Of a stretch of 49,998 nt of DNA, positions 34,801 through 47,911 are shown in pieces. The notes under the pieces were generated by a model. The model had not been told where the DNA came from. It searched no databases and saw only the letters and a program-made list of their open reading frames with translations. Position numbers and translations under genes: made by a program. Each line of letters opens with the position of its first letter. Position 1 is the stretch's first letter. This stretch comes from Guillardia theta CCMP2712 (Eukaryota > Cryptophyceae > Pyrenomonadales > Geminigeraceae), in contig NW_005434607.1 in the NCBI RefSeq assembly GCF_000315625.1, positions 313,666 to 363,663 of the forward strand, in the 5' to 3' direction.

Positions 34801-37800
34801 ACTGGTAGAAGTTTGCCTGTACGCCACGTCCAACCCCTTCAATGTGATTGCAGAGTTGTTTGGTAGGTTGACGCTCGGTTGAAGGGTAACGTAGAAGTTG
34901 GTCCTCCCCGCTCGTATCACTTGCAAGTCTCGACGGACCCATCTTCCGACATTCCTGTTCCGCTCGATGAAGTACCGATCGCACTTAAAGACCATCGGAT
35001 ACTCCACAGACAAGAATCCAGTCCTCGTATTGTTCATTCCGATATCCGCCAGCTCAGCCGTGATTAACATGGAGAGGTTCTGAGCTGGGATGGAGCTGGG
35101 ACCATTGGTGACGATGAAGTTTAACTCCATCATTCCAGCTGGAATGTTGCTTTGCGCCTTTGACTGTAACGTCAAGACTTTCATATCATTCGACCAGAAC
35201 GCCTCTTCGTCGAACACACTGCTGTTTGGTCCGCAGACAGTGACGTTAGGAGCAAGATCAAGGAGCTGGAAGTCATGTATAGCAAAAGAGAGGCGCTGGA
35301 GAGCTTCGGGAACGTGGACGAATAAGTTGAACTGTATGCTTGCCAACGGAGAGCAGGAGGAAACGACCACATCCGTTAATGCGGGAAGACCGGAGCATGC
35401 CATTGCGCTGCATGCGATAGAGTTGTGGTGAGTTGCAAAGGGTCCATAAGTGACGCTGTCTTTGACAAGATATGTTTCCAGCGACGGAAAGTTTGCAGAA
35501 AGATGATACGGAGGAGTGAGAACAATGTAGGCCGACAGGTTGAAAGTGTGTGTCTGATCAGGGAGAAGGCAAGTCGAGACTTGTACCTTCAGAATTCTTC
35601 CGACCTCATTCCATTCAACCAAAAACTCAGAAGTACTGGTCGACGCGTCGAGCCCCAGAAAGCCTGGCAAGACAAGTAGCAGTTGATCTCCGGGCTGCAG
35701 ATCGACGTTCGATTGTATGGCCAATTTCAGCTCGTTGAACCCGAACGGCTCTCTGACCTCCATTGCAACCTCCGAGCGAAGGAGCTGGGGGAGGTCGTGC
35801 GAGTTGAAAACTGCAACTTCAGGAATGATGACGTCACCAAATCCTCTGGTAACCCCGGTAATCCTCACATCAATCTGGTTGGCTGGCTGGATCCTATCGG
35901 GATTTCTGACGTCAAACTCTAGCACGACGACAGGGTCTGAGATGAAAAAAGCATCCCCTGACGGCTCTGGGAAGATCATAAGGATACCGTCGTCGTTCCA
36001 GACACCATTCCAAGAGGTTCGATTGTCCTGTGATCGCACCACTACTATGTTGTTGCTGGTCAAGCTATGAAAACCTCCAAGTCCAGACAGAATGATTGAG
36101 AAAATGCTCTTGTCATCTCCGATTGGAGAGTTCAGCGCGATGCTCATAGTAAACTTGTTCACTCGGCGACATAAGGAGGTTTCCCAATGCACTAGGACAT
36201 TTCCGATCCCGCCTGTCGAGTCGCACGTGAAGAGGTTCGCCTGGATCTCAGCTGGACCTGCCATCGTCACATTCTCAGTCTGAAACGCCCGGACTTGAAC
36301 AAGGGAAGACTCGAGCATGGAGGGGATATGATTCTTCGCCTCAAAGCCGACGACGAGCTCCTCCCCCAGCTGGAGAGCTGAGAAGGGCCCGACTTGAATC
36401 TCCTTCTTGTACGGATCCCACGAGCCAGACACCTCAAAGGCCTGTGTGTTGCCGATCTTGACAGAAGCAGGCGCGTAGAGGAACCAATCATCATGAGACA
36501 GAGTAGGGATAACGATGGACAGGAAGAAGTCTTGGAGAGGGTAAAGGTTGGGGGAGACAGTGATAGAGACGTAGTTTGAAGCTCCGCAAACGGTCGATAC
36601 AGGGCAGGCACTCTGCTTGCACAGAGAAGAACTGAAAGAGAGGAAGAGGGAGTTCTGAACGACCTTGAGCACTCTCCCTTGAGGAACCAACATCAGGTTT
36701 GTGACGTCAGCATTCTGAAACTCGGCAGACACCCAAGGGATCACTCCTTCCGAGGCCTCTAGCCCGTTGGTCAGAGTGAAGGAGAAGACAGTGTCCTCAT
36801 CGATGGGCAGGGAGGACGGGGACGTGAGCTGGAACACAAGATTTCCCTGAGACTGTGACCACCACAAGGAGGTGTAAGAGAACCATGGTGAAGAGTCTGA
36901 GACAACGACGTCCCCGTCGGGAGTGAGAGATGAAACAAGGCCGGAGACTGTCAGGTTCAAGGCATTTTGCAGTTCGAAGTTGGGCCTGAGAGTGACAGTG
37001 AGGATGTTTCGACTGCCAGCTATGTGATTGCTGTGCGTGATTGAGCGGACGATGAAGGTGGGAGCATAATGTGTCGAGCGGATGAAGAGTTCGCCCTCGT
37101 CAGCAAGAGGATCGATGGAGGCTCCGTCGTTCGTGTAGTGGAGTTTGATCATGAACCTTTTGACCTGTTGCCGCAAGTGAGATTGTGAAGCAAACAAACA
37201 ATACAACTCTTACCATGTTGAGGTCAAGCGATACGCCCGGCAGTTTGATGTTCACCATCTGGACATTCTCGCTGTTGTCCTTCCAAACAATCATCCCTGA
37301 AGTTGTGAAGAAGTTGACCCCTCCGATCGCAGAGTCGTCCAGCGTTGACCAGAAGACTGCCACGTCACCCACTTTGCATCGATGGAGCTCAACGCCGACT
37401 GAGATGAAAGTCTCATCCTCAGGCGCGTAGATGACAAGGTCTTCCTGCCTCAGCCGCACGTAGCCCAGTCCTGCTGAACAGTCCACCACAGTGAACTTCT
37501 CCACGACCACCGAAGAGCTGGGGGAGCAAGAAGGCAGCTGGTGAAACGAGCGAGGAAAGAGATGAGCTGAGAAGTTCAGCTGGACTGTGTTAATGCTCGA
37601 GGTCCATGGGTGTAGCGCTGCGTCAAACTCAACGGCCTTTGACCGCATGGAACCCCACGAGAAGGTCAGCCTGTCAAGCAAGACGTTGCTGGTGACATCG
37701 GCAATCTCAAGTGTTGACAAGACATCAACTTGCGATCGGAGGTACTCGAAGGAATCCTGCGTGATTGTGATTTGCACCATGGTCGAGCCCCCGATGGTAA

Positions 37801-40800
37801 CGGAGGAGGAGCTGGTCTGCAGGGTGAAGCGGAAAGGAGAACCAGCAAGAACGGATTGTCGGAGCATCGTGACCCTGGCGACCTGGTAGGGGGAAGACAT
37901 GAGCAGGTCCAGCTTCGGCTTGTTTCTGCTGCAGTGAGACCTCCCGCAGCTTCACAGAAACATCTTGAACTTGCGTCGGCATGACGTCAGAGGCAGTGAA
38001 GATGGAGATGAGGGTCCTAGGGTCATCGAAGGCAGGAATGGTGATGTTGTTCGACGCCAACGGGGTGTCGGATCCGTACACGTCACTGCCAACTATCTCA
38101 TACCCGACAGTGAGCTCTGATGAGCTGCGCACGAGCTTCTTGAACGACAAGGATCCGACGCCGTCGCTCTCGGACAACTTTGAGTCTCCAAATGCCTGAA
38201 ACAGACCTTCCCCAACATTCTTCGACACCTTGACAAACATGGAGGGAGTCAACACAGCCTCGTCTGTCGACACGTAGGGATTTCCCACCGAGAAATTCAA
38301 CAGATTGTCACAGTACGAGGAGGTGGAGATATCGTGCAGGTGGATCGTAAAGTTCGCTTCAAACGATTCTCCACACATCTCCTTGAACAGCAACGGGATG
38401 AACCTTCTTGAGTTGTCACCGTCAAACCACATGATTCTCCCAGCTGTCTGCCCAGCATATAGGTCCCTCAGTCCCGGGCTCATGTCTATCTCATAGTCCA
38501 CGATGAGAGGAGTCTCCGAGCCCGCCAGTCGGTCAACAGGAACAGAAAAGGCTTGCGGCGAATCAGGAGCAAAGAGGTATCTTTCCTGGCTGACAAGGAT
38601 GAAGTTGGAGGCCTTTGCCGTAACTTCCCACCTGTGGTACTGAAAGTTGGTACAGGGACTTGGTCCATCAGCGACGATGAATACATTGAAAAACCGATCG
38701 CTGGTCTTGTCCCAAAGCGAAATGACCTTGGCCTCATGCAGGAGCTGCACCGAGGTGCTGGAGCACAAGGGAGAATAGTCCTCCTTCCTTGAAGATTCTG
38801 CGTCGTCCAGTGACAGAAACAGATCGTCGAAGCAACCAGAACCAGTTGACGACTGGTAGGCAGCGTTGTACAGTGAGCAGTCGGAGGCATTCCATGCTAA
38901 CCAGGAGGCTGTAGAGATCTTGTCAAATACTTGACTTGAAGGAACAGTAATGTTGAGATGATCCTTGTAAATGATCTGAGCAGAAGCGATGGTGAAGGGA
39001 GCTGTACGTGAGTAGGACGGGAGATTGTCACTCCATGAGATAATCTTGACATCCACGTAGAAATCGCCCTTTGCAACATACAGTGATATTGATTTCCCGG
39101 GGAGAACGCTTGCATTTGAAATCAAATCAAAGGCCACATAATCCTGCATCTTGGAAGCTACATAAGGGCGTGGGGAGAAGAGAATCTCGTGCTCTAGGAC
39201 GTTGAAAAATCCAACAGATTGATTCCAGGCCAACCAGAGATCATCATTGACGTAGTCGATCGCAAGGAAGTCAGCTGAGAAACTCTCGGAACAGTCAGGA
39301 GAAACCTGCAGGGAGCAGTTGTGAGCTGAGAAAAGGGCGAGCTGACAGCTGGAGGGAACAGCGTCATGAGAGAGATTAAGAGTGTCGAGACGCTGCTGCC
39401 CTTTCCCGGTGCTACAGCAGACATGGCGGGTGCTGGAGTACTGGTACGCCGGTCCGAAGTAGATCAAGGGATAGTTGGAGGGGTAAACACCCTCAGCTGA
39501 GAATGAAACTTGGCCCCTGTTTCTGATGTCATCGTCAACAACAACTGTAATGGTGTAAGAATTTTTCTCGTCGATGGTGGACCTGTTTGAAGCGTCAAGT
39601 GCTACTTTCATACATCTTTTCAATCGTCCATGAATGTAGCTGTTGTCTCCGTTGACTGTGACCTCAACGACCTTGTCTGACTTGTCCTGGTCTGTCCATC
39701 GCACCTCAGCATGTAAAGGCAAGTAGTCTGTTCCCTCGATCGCAGCGACTGTATCATACTCAAACGAGCAGCCTGACGTGCTAACTGTCACACTTAGCTC
39801 TCCATTGGCTCCCCCGATCCTCTGAACGGTATAGAAAATCTTCTGCTCTCCATTTGTCTCCTGCACGAAGTACGAGCTGCTGAAGATTCTCGCCTGCCCG
39901 CCTCCACTCACTCGCTCGATCATCACAACAGCTGACGTGCAGTTTCCCCCTCCCACACAGCCTGTCATCAGCTGGGGCTCCCACAGGGGATCAACCAGGT
40001 TCAGTCTAGCATCGAAGGATCTCACGTCGAACAGCTCGACCCCGAAGGCAAGGTGGGAATAGGAAGACTGCCAGGAAGTCTCATGCACTCTGAAGCTGAT
40101 GTGCTTGTCCGTTGACTCTGCTTCACTCCACCTCAGCTCGCCGTACACTTCGTCGACAGCCCCTGCTGCTGCTGCGTTGCTGTAGCTGGTGGGCACGTAA
40201 GTGACGCAGTCCTGCTTCTGGCACGAGGTACCAAGATAGCTGGAGTTGCAGGTGAGGCTGGCATTGGAGCCTTGGATTGTGCCAAACATCGAGATGTCGC
40301 GGGAGATCTCCTGCTTTGGCATGTATATCCGAAACCGCACAGCAAGATTTGAATCTGCGCCGGAGATCCGGGACAAAGTCAAGGTGACCTGTCGCACGTC
40401 CTCGTCTACCCACAGGAGCGAGTCACGGAACACGATCTTGCCCTGCCTCGCAACCGTCTCCTTGAAGACAACCCGAACCGAAGCCACGTCGGGGTCTACC
40501 ATCATCTCCCCCGTTGCGTTGTAGATGCTGATTGTCAGCTCGTTCAGCAGGCTGGTGTAGGTCGTCGAGCTGAGAACCTCAAGCTCGACTCTCTTCGCGC
40601 TCAGATCCTCCGCTCCCCACGTCAGCATCATTGTGGTATTGGCCACCTGAGCAGAGGACATTCGCGTCCGAACCCACACTGATGATGGTCCACTGCCAGC
40701 GCTCCGGTTGACGTAGAAGAAGATCTTGCTGACGTCATCAGGCACAACACCTTGGAAGGCCACCGGGAGGAAGAGAGAGAAGAGGCCTCCTCGCCCCAGC

Positions 40801-43669
40801 GACTTCACGATGAGAATGTCGGAGGCGCTTTTTTCCGGGTTCGCGTATCCTCCTTTTGCATTCTGCATCTTCAGTTGAATCCAGAAGAGGGCAGAGGTAG
40901 GAGAGGAGCAGGAAGTCACGTTAAAGTACATGGACTGGTTCACCATCACATACTTGCTCGCTTCGTCTCCAGCATCCCAGGACAAGGTCTGGAGGAAGGT
41001 GTAGTTTGAGGAACATGACATTCTTGTCTCGTAGTCCATCAGCACAATCGAAACTTCAACGCTGGCAGCGCCCATTGCACCTCCCACTCTGTTCACTTGC
41101 ACTGCGATGCCCCCTGGCTCCGTCTCATCGAACCTGTACGACAGCCGATCGAACTCGAGGATTCCGTTCCCTGAAGTTGCCGATCGAAAGATCCTCACGA
41201 CCGCGGAGCTCGTGGCGGCATCCTTCACTGCAGGAACTCCGTCCCTGACGTTTGCGAGGAACGCAGTGAACCGCAGGAACTGAAGATTAGGGGGGAAAGA
41301 AACGCTGTCAGGGATGATGACATTGACAGTTCGACTGCTGTTGTCCTGTCCGCTCCACTTCAAAACTCCTGAGGCAGCCAGGAAGTCCTGAGGCTCCTCC
41401 GCTGTGTCCCCGAGGAACCCGTAGGCTACAGAAAGAGGTCCCTGAAACCCGTTGATTCGCTCCACCCTGAGCGTGACATTGTGGAAATTGCTCGTGGAAT
41501 AGAGGACATCGTAGGTTGAAGACGAGAACACAGCATGTCCTGAGATAGCATTGTCGTTGATGATAGTGAAGTTGAGGACCCTGTAGGCATTTTGGATCTG
41601 ACCGCCAGCAGAAGATATAGAGACTGCAATATACGACGTGCTCTTGTCAAGACGATATATTCCATCATTCTTGAATTGCAATCGGACTGAATGTGTAATC
41701 TGCCCCGAAGAAATGTTCTCAGTGGAACCAACGGTGACGTATCGATCGCTGGATCCGACGACCTCAACAACTTCTGATTGTACCACAAAGCTCACATTGA
41801 TCAACCTTGTGAACGATCCTCTCAACCAGAACTCAAGATCGAGTTGCTCCCGCGACTGCAGGACGTACAGGTTCGTAGGCATCAACCCGACAACGGCAGT
41901 CCCTGTGTACAAGGTCACGTTCGCGTATTTGAGATGCGTGCGACCCTCCGGGTCAATCCATTGTAGGACGACGGCGAAGGTCAAATCCCTTACTTGAGTC
42001 TCGTTCGCCGGGATCATTTGGAGGGGAATCAGTCTGTCAGAGCCATCGCTGGCGTTCCAGGTCAGTTTCCCACTGCTAGGAACGAAGTGACGGTCAGGAA
42101 CTGCCGTTAGTCCGTCGACGCAGCAGAGAGTAGAGAAAGTAGCTTCTACAGCCATATCTGATGTATTGCGCATGACTACAAGGTAGAATTGATCTTGCAA
42201 CCTGTTGAGATTGTACGAGACCACATCGTCCTTGAAGTACAGGGGCATCACGGATTCAAAAGTGCTTATGAGGACCCATGACCCACCGACAATCTGAGCC
42301 CCCAACACGAAACCAACGTGAACTAGAAAAGATCTCTCGGGGATAAAACTTGGTTTTGAGTCATGGAGTTCCACTTTCGCCACAGTTTCGTTCTGATTTA
42401 GCAGCCTGAAAGTCACCAGGTTGGTGCTGGGTCCATACATGTCCCAGTGCAAAATTCCATCTGTTCCCTGAAAGTGTACCCCATTCTGATAGGTCGCGCT
42501 CAGGAAAAAATATTTCGCTTGAATCTGGCCATCCACTCCAAACATTCTTGTAACTGAGATTTGAAAATATCCTGAGGCATGTTCGATTTGTGGACTAATC
42601 GTCAGATAGGTCGTATTGGAGGAGTTGACTATATCAACCCACAGGGTAGACTTTCCATTGTCTATGAGGAAAGGCGCAGGTAATCCACCAAGAGTACCAC
42701 TGCATAGCCTGATAGCTAAGGACGTCTTCAAGAAGTACGACTCCTGCAACTTTACATTGATGACTTGTTCTTGCCCTTCTCCATCTTTCCACGAGAGCTC
42801 ATGTGTGGCCGACACTCCCTGACATGGAACATCTGTGCTTGAGGGAGATCCAGCGAACACGCCCACTATCAGTACAAGGTCGCCAGCTGTGCCTTGAACA
42901 CGAGATACCTTGACGTTCAAACATTTCTGACCGACTCGTACGGAGGTTTCATTCAGCTGGAACTGAACTCTCCCAGGAGATGCATCCGGGTCCAACACAT
43001 AAAAGGAATGCCGGTAAAATGGATGAGGGGAGTATGAGAATTTGAGGTTGACAGTGATCTTATTGTACAGAAGTTGTGTAACGTTGTTCATAACCCTTGA
43101 GAAAGGTATAGAAATCCTTCTATCCATCCCGTCCCAGACCTCCCAGTTCACCTTTCCGTTCCAATACTTGAGATCTGGCAGAAAATTTGCGCTGAAGCCA
43201 GGGAAGACAGGAAGCCTCTGAACCCTCGCCTGGTCGAGCTTGAGGTACTGGAGGGACTCCTCCAGCCCCTCAATAGTGAACATGATGTCTAGTTTCTGCT
43301 GAAACGATTCAGACCGTCTCAACGTGATCGTGGCTTGGAGCGAGTCTGACGTGTCATAGAGCAAAGACTGCGGCTCAAGGACGACTATTTCGACACCTTC
43401 CCCATGGCACCACGATACATTGGGAGGACAGGAACCCGGTACATAACCCTGACACGCTGCGGAGCTCGGGGGGAAGTTAGATAAAGGGCAGACCACGTAG
43501 GAGGGATCAACTTCCTGTAAAGACAAGAACGTGAGATTGTGAAGAGAGAGAAGGCAGGATCAGGTTACACCAAGATCCCCCAAGCATGAGAAAGGATCAC
43601 CTGAGAAAGGCCGACCTCCCACAAGGACGAGATTACAAGCAGAGAGAGGAACTTGTGCCGCGTCTCCAT
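25824..43669 (-). CDS. Giant secreted multidomain protein, about 5,780 residues
   Basis: Exons: 43669-43601, 43514-37941, 37912-37214, 37164-33484, 33430-32556, 32379-32121, 32071-30157 and 30103-25824. Every junction keeps phase, which strongly supports one gene. Residues 1-23 are a signal peptide (METRHKFLSLLVIS...). About 30-1650: repeated Calx-beta-like domains, e.g. FDETEPGGIAVQVNRVGG and GTDYLPLHAEVRWTD. About 1880-3150: repeats of an unassigned beta-rich type with LTVSGL/ITLKGL cores. About 3178-3220: PAN/apple-like cysteine module. About 3240-3480: short beta repeats resembling EPTP/EAR. About 3900-4350: helical region of unknown type. About 4375-4470 and 5240-5310: Cys-rich GCC-type modules. 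About 4600-5100: GGA-(I/V)-YS beta-helix repeats of the Pmp type. About 5320-5536: LamG-like domain with GNWHHVVYSVD, then a second LamG-like region to the stop. No C-terminal membrane segment is present, so secretion or wall attachment is likely. The 28-nt intron at 37940-37913 is the weakest junction. Confidence 0.85.
27945..29105 (-). repeat. 330-bp tandem repeat array, about 3.5 copies, in coding sequence
   Basis: Identical blocks begin at 28261, 28591 and 28921, with a slightly diverged copy at 27931, giving a period of exactly 330 bp (110 residues). Each unit holds two related half-units of about 55 residues with GGCIAQY and GGAVYS cores. Copies are almost identical and much more GC-rich than the flanking exon. 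Confidence 0.95.
32455..32535. repeat. (GAT)n-type microsatellite in an intron
   Basis: GATGAT/GCTGAT triplets fill most of the 32555-32380 intron of the giant gene. Confidence 0.85.
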
Positions 43670-44164
43670 GGCTTCACACTGTCAGGGCCTCGTACTGCAC
43701 CTGCTCTTCCTCTTCAATCTCCTCGTCCCCTTGCACTGCATTCACGCGTTGCCACCATGGTCGAAGCGTCACCAATTTGTCAAGAATTTTATATCGCTCC
43801 AAAAAAAAGGTCAAATCACCTCAATGTCTCCCTCATACAGCCCCAGGTCCAGGGGTTTCAACTCTGTTTCAACTGAGTTTCACTGAGGTTTTCGCCGCCG
43901 GGGGCCCTGCGGCGGCCCGGCCGGACTCGGCTCACAGTCAGCCTGACCGGATGGACGGCGAGGGTAGCGGAGCCTGACTGGGGCTCGCAGGCTATCTGTT
44001 TCAGTTTAAACCCTCGGAAAGCTCTGATACTATCACATTCCTGGCGCCCAGGCTCATCGTCATGGAGAGATACAGCAAGAAATCGTTTGAAATTGAAAAC
44101 ATTTATATTATAACCATACAGTCGTTCTTTAAAGATTCCCGCGCCGCAAACAACTGCCCAAGGT
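43670..44164. other. Intergenic region with GC-rich block
   Basis: About 495 bp lie between the stop of the Rdx-like gene and the start of the giant gene, both on the minus strand. 43885-43990 is GC-rich with GGGGGCCC and GGCCCGGCCGG words. No gene was seen. Confidence 0.55.
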
Positions 44165-47163
44165 CTATCTGGGGCTCAGGAGACGCATATTCAGCTGCTC
44201 AGTCACTGAGCCATTATCAGCGTAAACAACTTTGCCAAGATCTGAAAGGAGCAAACAATAAGATGCCTTCAGAGCAGCGCCTTCACCCTCGCTCACCGAT
44301 ATCTGCATTCTTCCCGGTCTTGTGATCTTTCTTGATCCACGAAGTGGGCGAGTTCACTTTCGGGGTGGAGTTGTTGGATAGCCCAGTGCTGTACTCGACA
44401 GCCTCCTCGTCCCGCGGTCCCTTCATCGCATGATGAGTCGACTAAACAGTAATTCGTCTACGATCTTCTCACCTCTAGTGCGCATTCTAGACGCTCGGCA
44501 ATCTTGCTCGGCACGGGAAAGTCCCGGGAACCTGTTCGCTCACCATCAATCTCGAGGCCCCATCTCTCTCTTTTGGACTTACACAGGCGGGAGTGAAGGG
44601 TGGTGCAGAACTCTACACTCCCCACAAGCCACAGGAGACGGATCTGACGGCAGCAGGATTACAGACCAGGTAAAAGCCTCCTTGATACTCGACAACCTCC
44701 ATGGCTCCAACCCGAGGCTTGCCGTCCTTGATGATGAAACAGAGGTTCCTGGAATGAATCATTTGGTCAACGGACCACCTTACATCACAGTGGGTGTCAC
44801 CAATGCGGATACAGAAGCGCTTCTATGGCATCACAGATTGTCATGTATAGCCTGTCGCCATGCAATCAGACAAATGGATTCATCGTCTGTCGAGTCTGCG
44901 CTACTTGTAGTATGGATTATCCAAGGGACTCTTCCCCGAAGTTCCGTTGTATCCATGTGTACAAAACTCGATTTCTACCGTCTGCGCCATGTCTCATCAA
45001 GAAAACAATCTTGACATGAAATGTCTTCACTCACCAGGATAGTATTGGCGTTCACGCGCCCCCTAGATAACTACTTCAGAATGTCTTAGTGGATCTGGTA
45101 AGGCATCACCTCAAGACGTGCTGTCTCAGCATGCTGAGCCCACCAAATCCAACCTGAACACTCGAGTGAGTTGGAATGAAGCAAAAGTGCTCAACATACA
45201 CGAATGCCTCCTGATGGATCGAGCGTGTCCTTGCTGTAGAAGAACTCTCCGTACCTATCAACTCATTACCCACGCATCTCACCTTGACAATGACAAGGTA
45301 CATGGAGCTTGGAAGAAAAGGAGACTTCGGTGATTTTCTGAGATGTTCTACAAGCTCCTGCGCTTCGGTTCAGAAGAATCGAAGGGGCTGCAGAAACTCA
45401 CCTTGTCCATCTCTGAAGTGGTGACAACCGTTGAGTTGGAAAGGGCTTGCGACACTGAAGACCGTACAGATCTGTGAAAGCTTTGAATCTCGCAATCATC
45501 GCAAAGGTTTCCTCACCTTCTCGTCTGATACAACTCACTCGCATCGTCCGATCTACCACTGGTAGAATTCGCAGTTTGATCTAGCTCCATTGGGCCATTT
45601 CGCATCTTTTGCGAATCTTCCGAGTCCTGATTCACTTGCCCACTTGCGCTAGAATTCAGCATCTCCCCGCGTCTCTTATCATTTTTGTTGAGGAGCTCCT
45701 TGAAAGAAGCAAGCATCTGCAGATCTTCGTTGTTCATCTCTGAATCTTGAAGAGTCGAGTCCGAGCTCGTGGCAGCGTTTGCTCCACGTTTGCATCGATG
45801 AGTGAGCGTATCCCTGCAACAAAAAAGTCAGCAAAAATCGAGGTGGAGTAACATTCATTCCTGATCGAGCTTTTGCTTTGGAATATCGCATTCTCTGCTC
45901 TTGGAAATTGCTCAGGTGGGCCTGTGTTCAAATCACTTTTACTAGCACGGCGAGCTATGGGTCAAATATGGAGCAATATGCAAAGGAGATGAACATGTAC
46001 AAAGCCAACATGGCTTGATATGGAACAATTTCCAAAAGGAATCAAAGGAAAGTTACCCGCGCTTGAAAGCGATCGAGGCGAGCTATTCGCTTCGCTGGTG
46101 TGTGGTCTTCTCGGCATGGGAGAGGGCGAGCGCCGTGAAACCTTCCTCAGAGATTTCTTCATGGTCTCAGAAAGATTTGCCGGGTCCGTGACCTGATGAA
46201 CAAGGTGACTTTTGCGACCAAGGCTGTGATGTCTCATGTACGTTGAAGGAAGGGAGATCGAGCTCACGGTCTTCCAAGCTTCGGCTCAGCTGGAAGGAGG
46301 TCTAAGGTGGACGGAGGGGATTGAAATCACAAGGCTCCTCCAGTACCAGAGATCGGCTTGTTGACATAGATCGGTAGCTCGGTGCTCCAATTGAGCTGCA
46401 AGTCTCTGAAATCGTGAAATCCTCTCTGAAGACCATGTCAATGAACTGAATGAAATTTCGCTCTTATATTCCACCTATAAGTCCGTGAGAGGACTGGGCT
46501 ACAAGATGATCGCGTCCTTGCCGGCTGCTCTATCGATCCCCACAAGGACATGTGGGGGTTCACCTGTCCAACGTTTAAACTCGAGGCCTCAAGGTACAGC
46601 TGCTCTGCTTTCAGAGCCGCCGTCCCCACCCGCCATTTGACAGAGTCCTCTCGCAAGCTGCTGGAGGTAAGGGTGGTGGATGCATCTTGGTTGAAGTGTC
46701 AGCAGAGACTGCAAGGAAGCTTGAAGCTTACAGGATGGCTGACGGGAAAACACTTCCATCTCTTCCTTCCTGCGAAGATCGCTGTTGACGATAATCTCAG
46801 GTCCGGACTTTGGAATCGTGACACGTCACCTGAAGTATGGGAACATCTTTTCAACGTTCTTAGCGGGTGATATGCACTTTCGGGCATCTCCAACATGCGA
46901 CAACGGCTGGGAAGACATGTTAAATGAACGATCTCGATGATCCTCGTTCCAACCTGAGTCTTCCATGGAGATAAAAGTCTCTTGGACACAACATCTGATA
47001 ACCGAAAAGTGATTCCCGGGTCAAGTTCAACTCTCAGAACAAGAGTTTGCAGAAGTCATTCCATTCATACGAATGTTCTCATTCAGTCATGGAGAGGTGA
47101 GCCAAACTTGCGTCCAACTTTACCTGGGCCTGCAGCAGAGTTGTTCTTGCTGCCGTTAGGCAT
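44165..47163 (-). CDS. Ser-rich protein with C-terminal Rdx/selenoprotein W-like domain
   Basis: The first exons are 47163-47124 and 46953-46830. Likely middle coding pieces lie near 46670-46570, 46487-46290, 46260-46060 and 45920-45850, but their joins are unresolved. From 45813 the chain is consistent: 45813-45517, 45471-45402, 45337-45283, 45153-45110, 44981-44905, 44851-44801, 44748-44667, 44612-44585, 44531-44473, 44420-44297 and 44241-44165 (TAG). The N-terminal half is helical and Ser/Arg-rich. The later part reads VEIEFCTHGYNG, a helix (ICDAIEALLYPHW), then KDGKPRVGAMEV and DFPVPSKIAERLECAL. That is the order of the Rdx/SelW thioredoxin-like fold, a small redox domain. The second Cys or Sec of the usual CxxC/CxxU is absent. 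No TGA lies at that place. The family call rests on pattern order only. Confidence 0.6.
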
Positions 47164-47911
47164 GGTGAACCTGACAACAGCAGAGAGCAGATCAGTGCTC
47201 TGTCTCTTGTCCATCTAGATTCATCCACATGATCGTGATAGTCTATCAATCTCTCGCCACCTTCTCTTTCTCCTCTTCCTCCAATTCCTCCCCCTCCAGC
47301 TCGACCCCAATCCGCTCCCTTGCCCTGCTACCAGTTCTAATCCTGGCACATCCACAACTTCAACCATCGCCAATCTTTGCTTCCTCCTGTTCTTGTTCCT
47401 TGTTCCCTCCCTGCATCTTGGTATTCACACTGCACCTCCTCTGAATCTCCCTCTGCACCCTGCATTTTTTGTGATCGCAAACTGTCGGGATTTTTGCGTC
47501 GGAGGCACCTATTTTTGAAAATTAAATACAGAATTTGGAAAAATGTCTTCGAAAAGTAAATTTTTCTAAAATCAATTTCAAATCATTATTGAATTTCACA
47601 TGCGAGAAAGGTCCTGTTGAAAATGGATCAGAAGTCCCCTAAAATTCAAACTTTGTTTTCATATTTGAACTTATTTCGAAACATTTCAAAATCGAGATGA
47701 TTTACGTTCGGAAACTCAGGATCTCTGATCACTGAAGAGCAGGGCAAGACGAGCACGAAGCGACTGACGTGAAGGAGGAGGAGGAGGAGGAGGACGAGGA
47801 CGACGAGGAGGAGGACGAGGAGGACGAGGAGGACGAGGAGGACGAGGAGGGAATCCTTTGTCCTCTTTCACGGACAGAGAGTTTCAAACTTGATCTGCCA
47901 AACTGAAACGA
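47164..47911. other. Divergent intergenic region: pyrimidine-rich, AT-rich and GGA-rich blocks
   Basis: 47230-47460 is C/T-rich, 47465-47700 is AT-rich with repeated AAAATTCAA/TTTCAAA words, and 47774-47850 is a GGA/GAC triplet tract. The two flanking genes are transcribed away from it, so promoters are expected here. No coding signal was seen. Confidence 0.55.
47774..47850. repeat. (GGA)n and GAGGAC triplet/hexamer tract
   Basis: GGA triplets pass into repeated GAGGAC units, ending about 60 bp upstream of the start codon at 47912. They probably lie in its promoter or 5' untranslated region. Confidence 0.85.

Noticed and set aside
44430-45014. 194-codon plus-strand open frame
   Set aside because: It is antisense to a chain of phase-consistent minus-strand exons and has no recognisable features.
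45035-45062. Possible extra 28-nt exon of the Rdx-like gene
   Set aside because: It has splice-like ends, but its length breaks the phase needed for the next exon; direct joining of 45110 to 44981 keeps phase.
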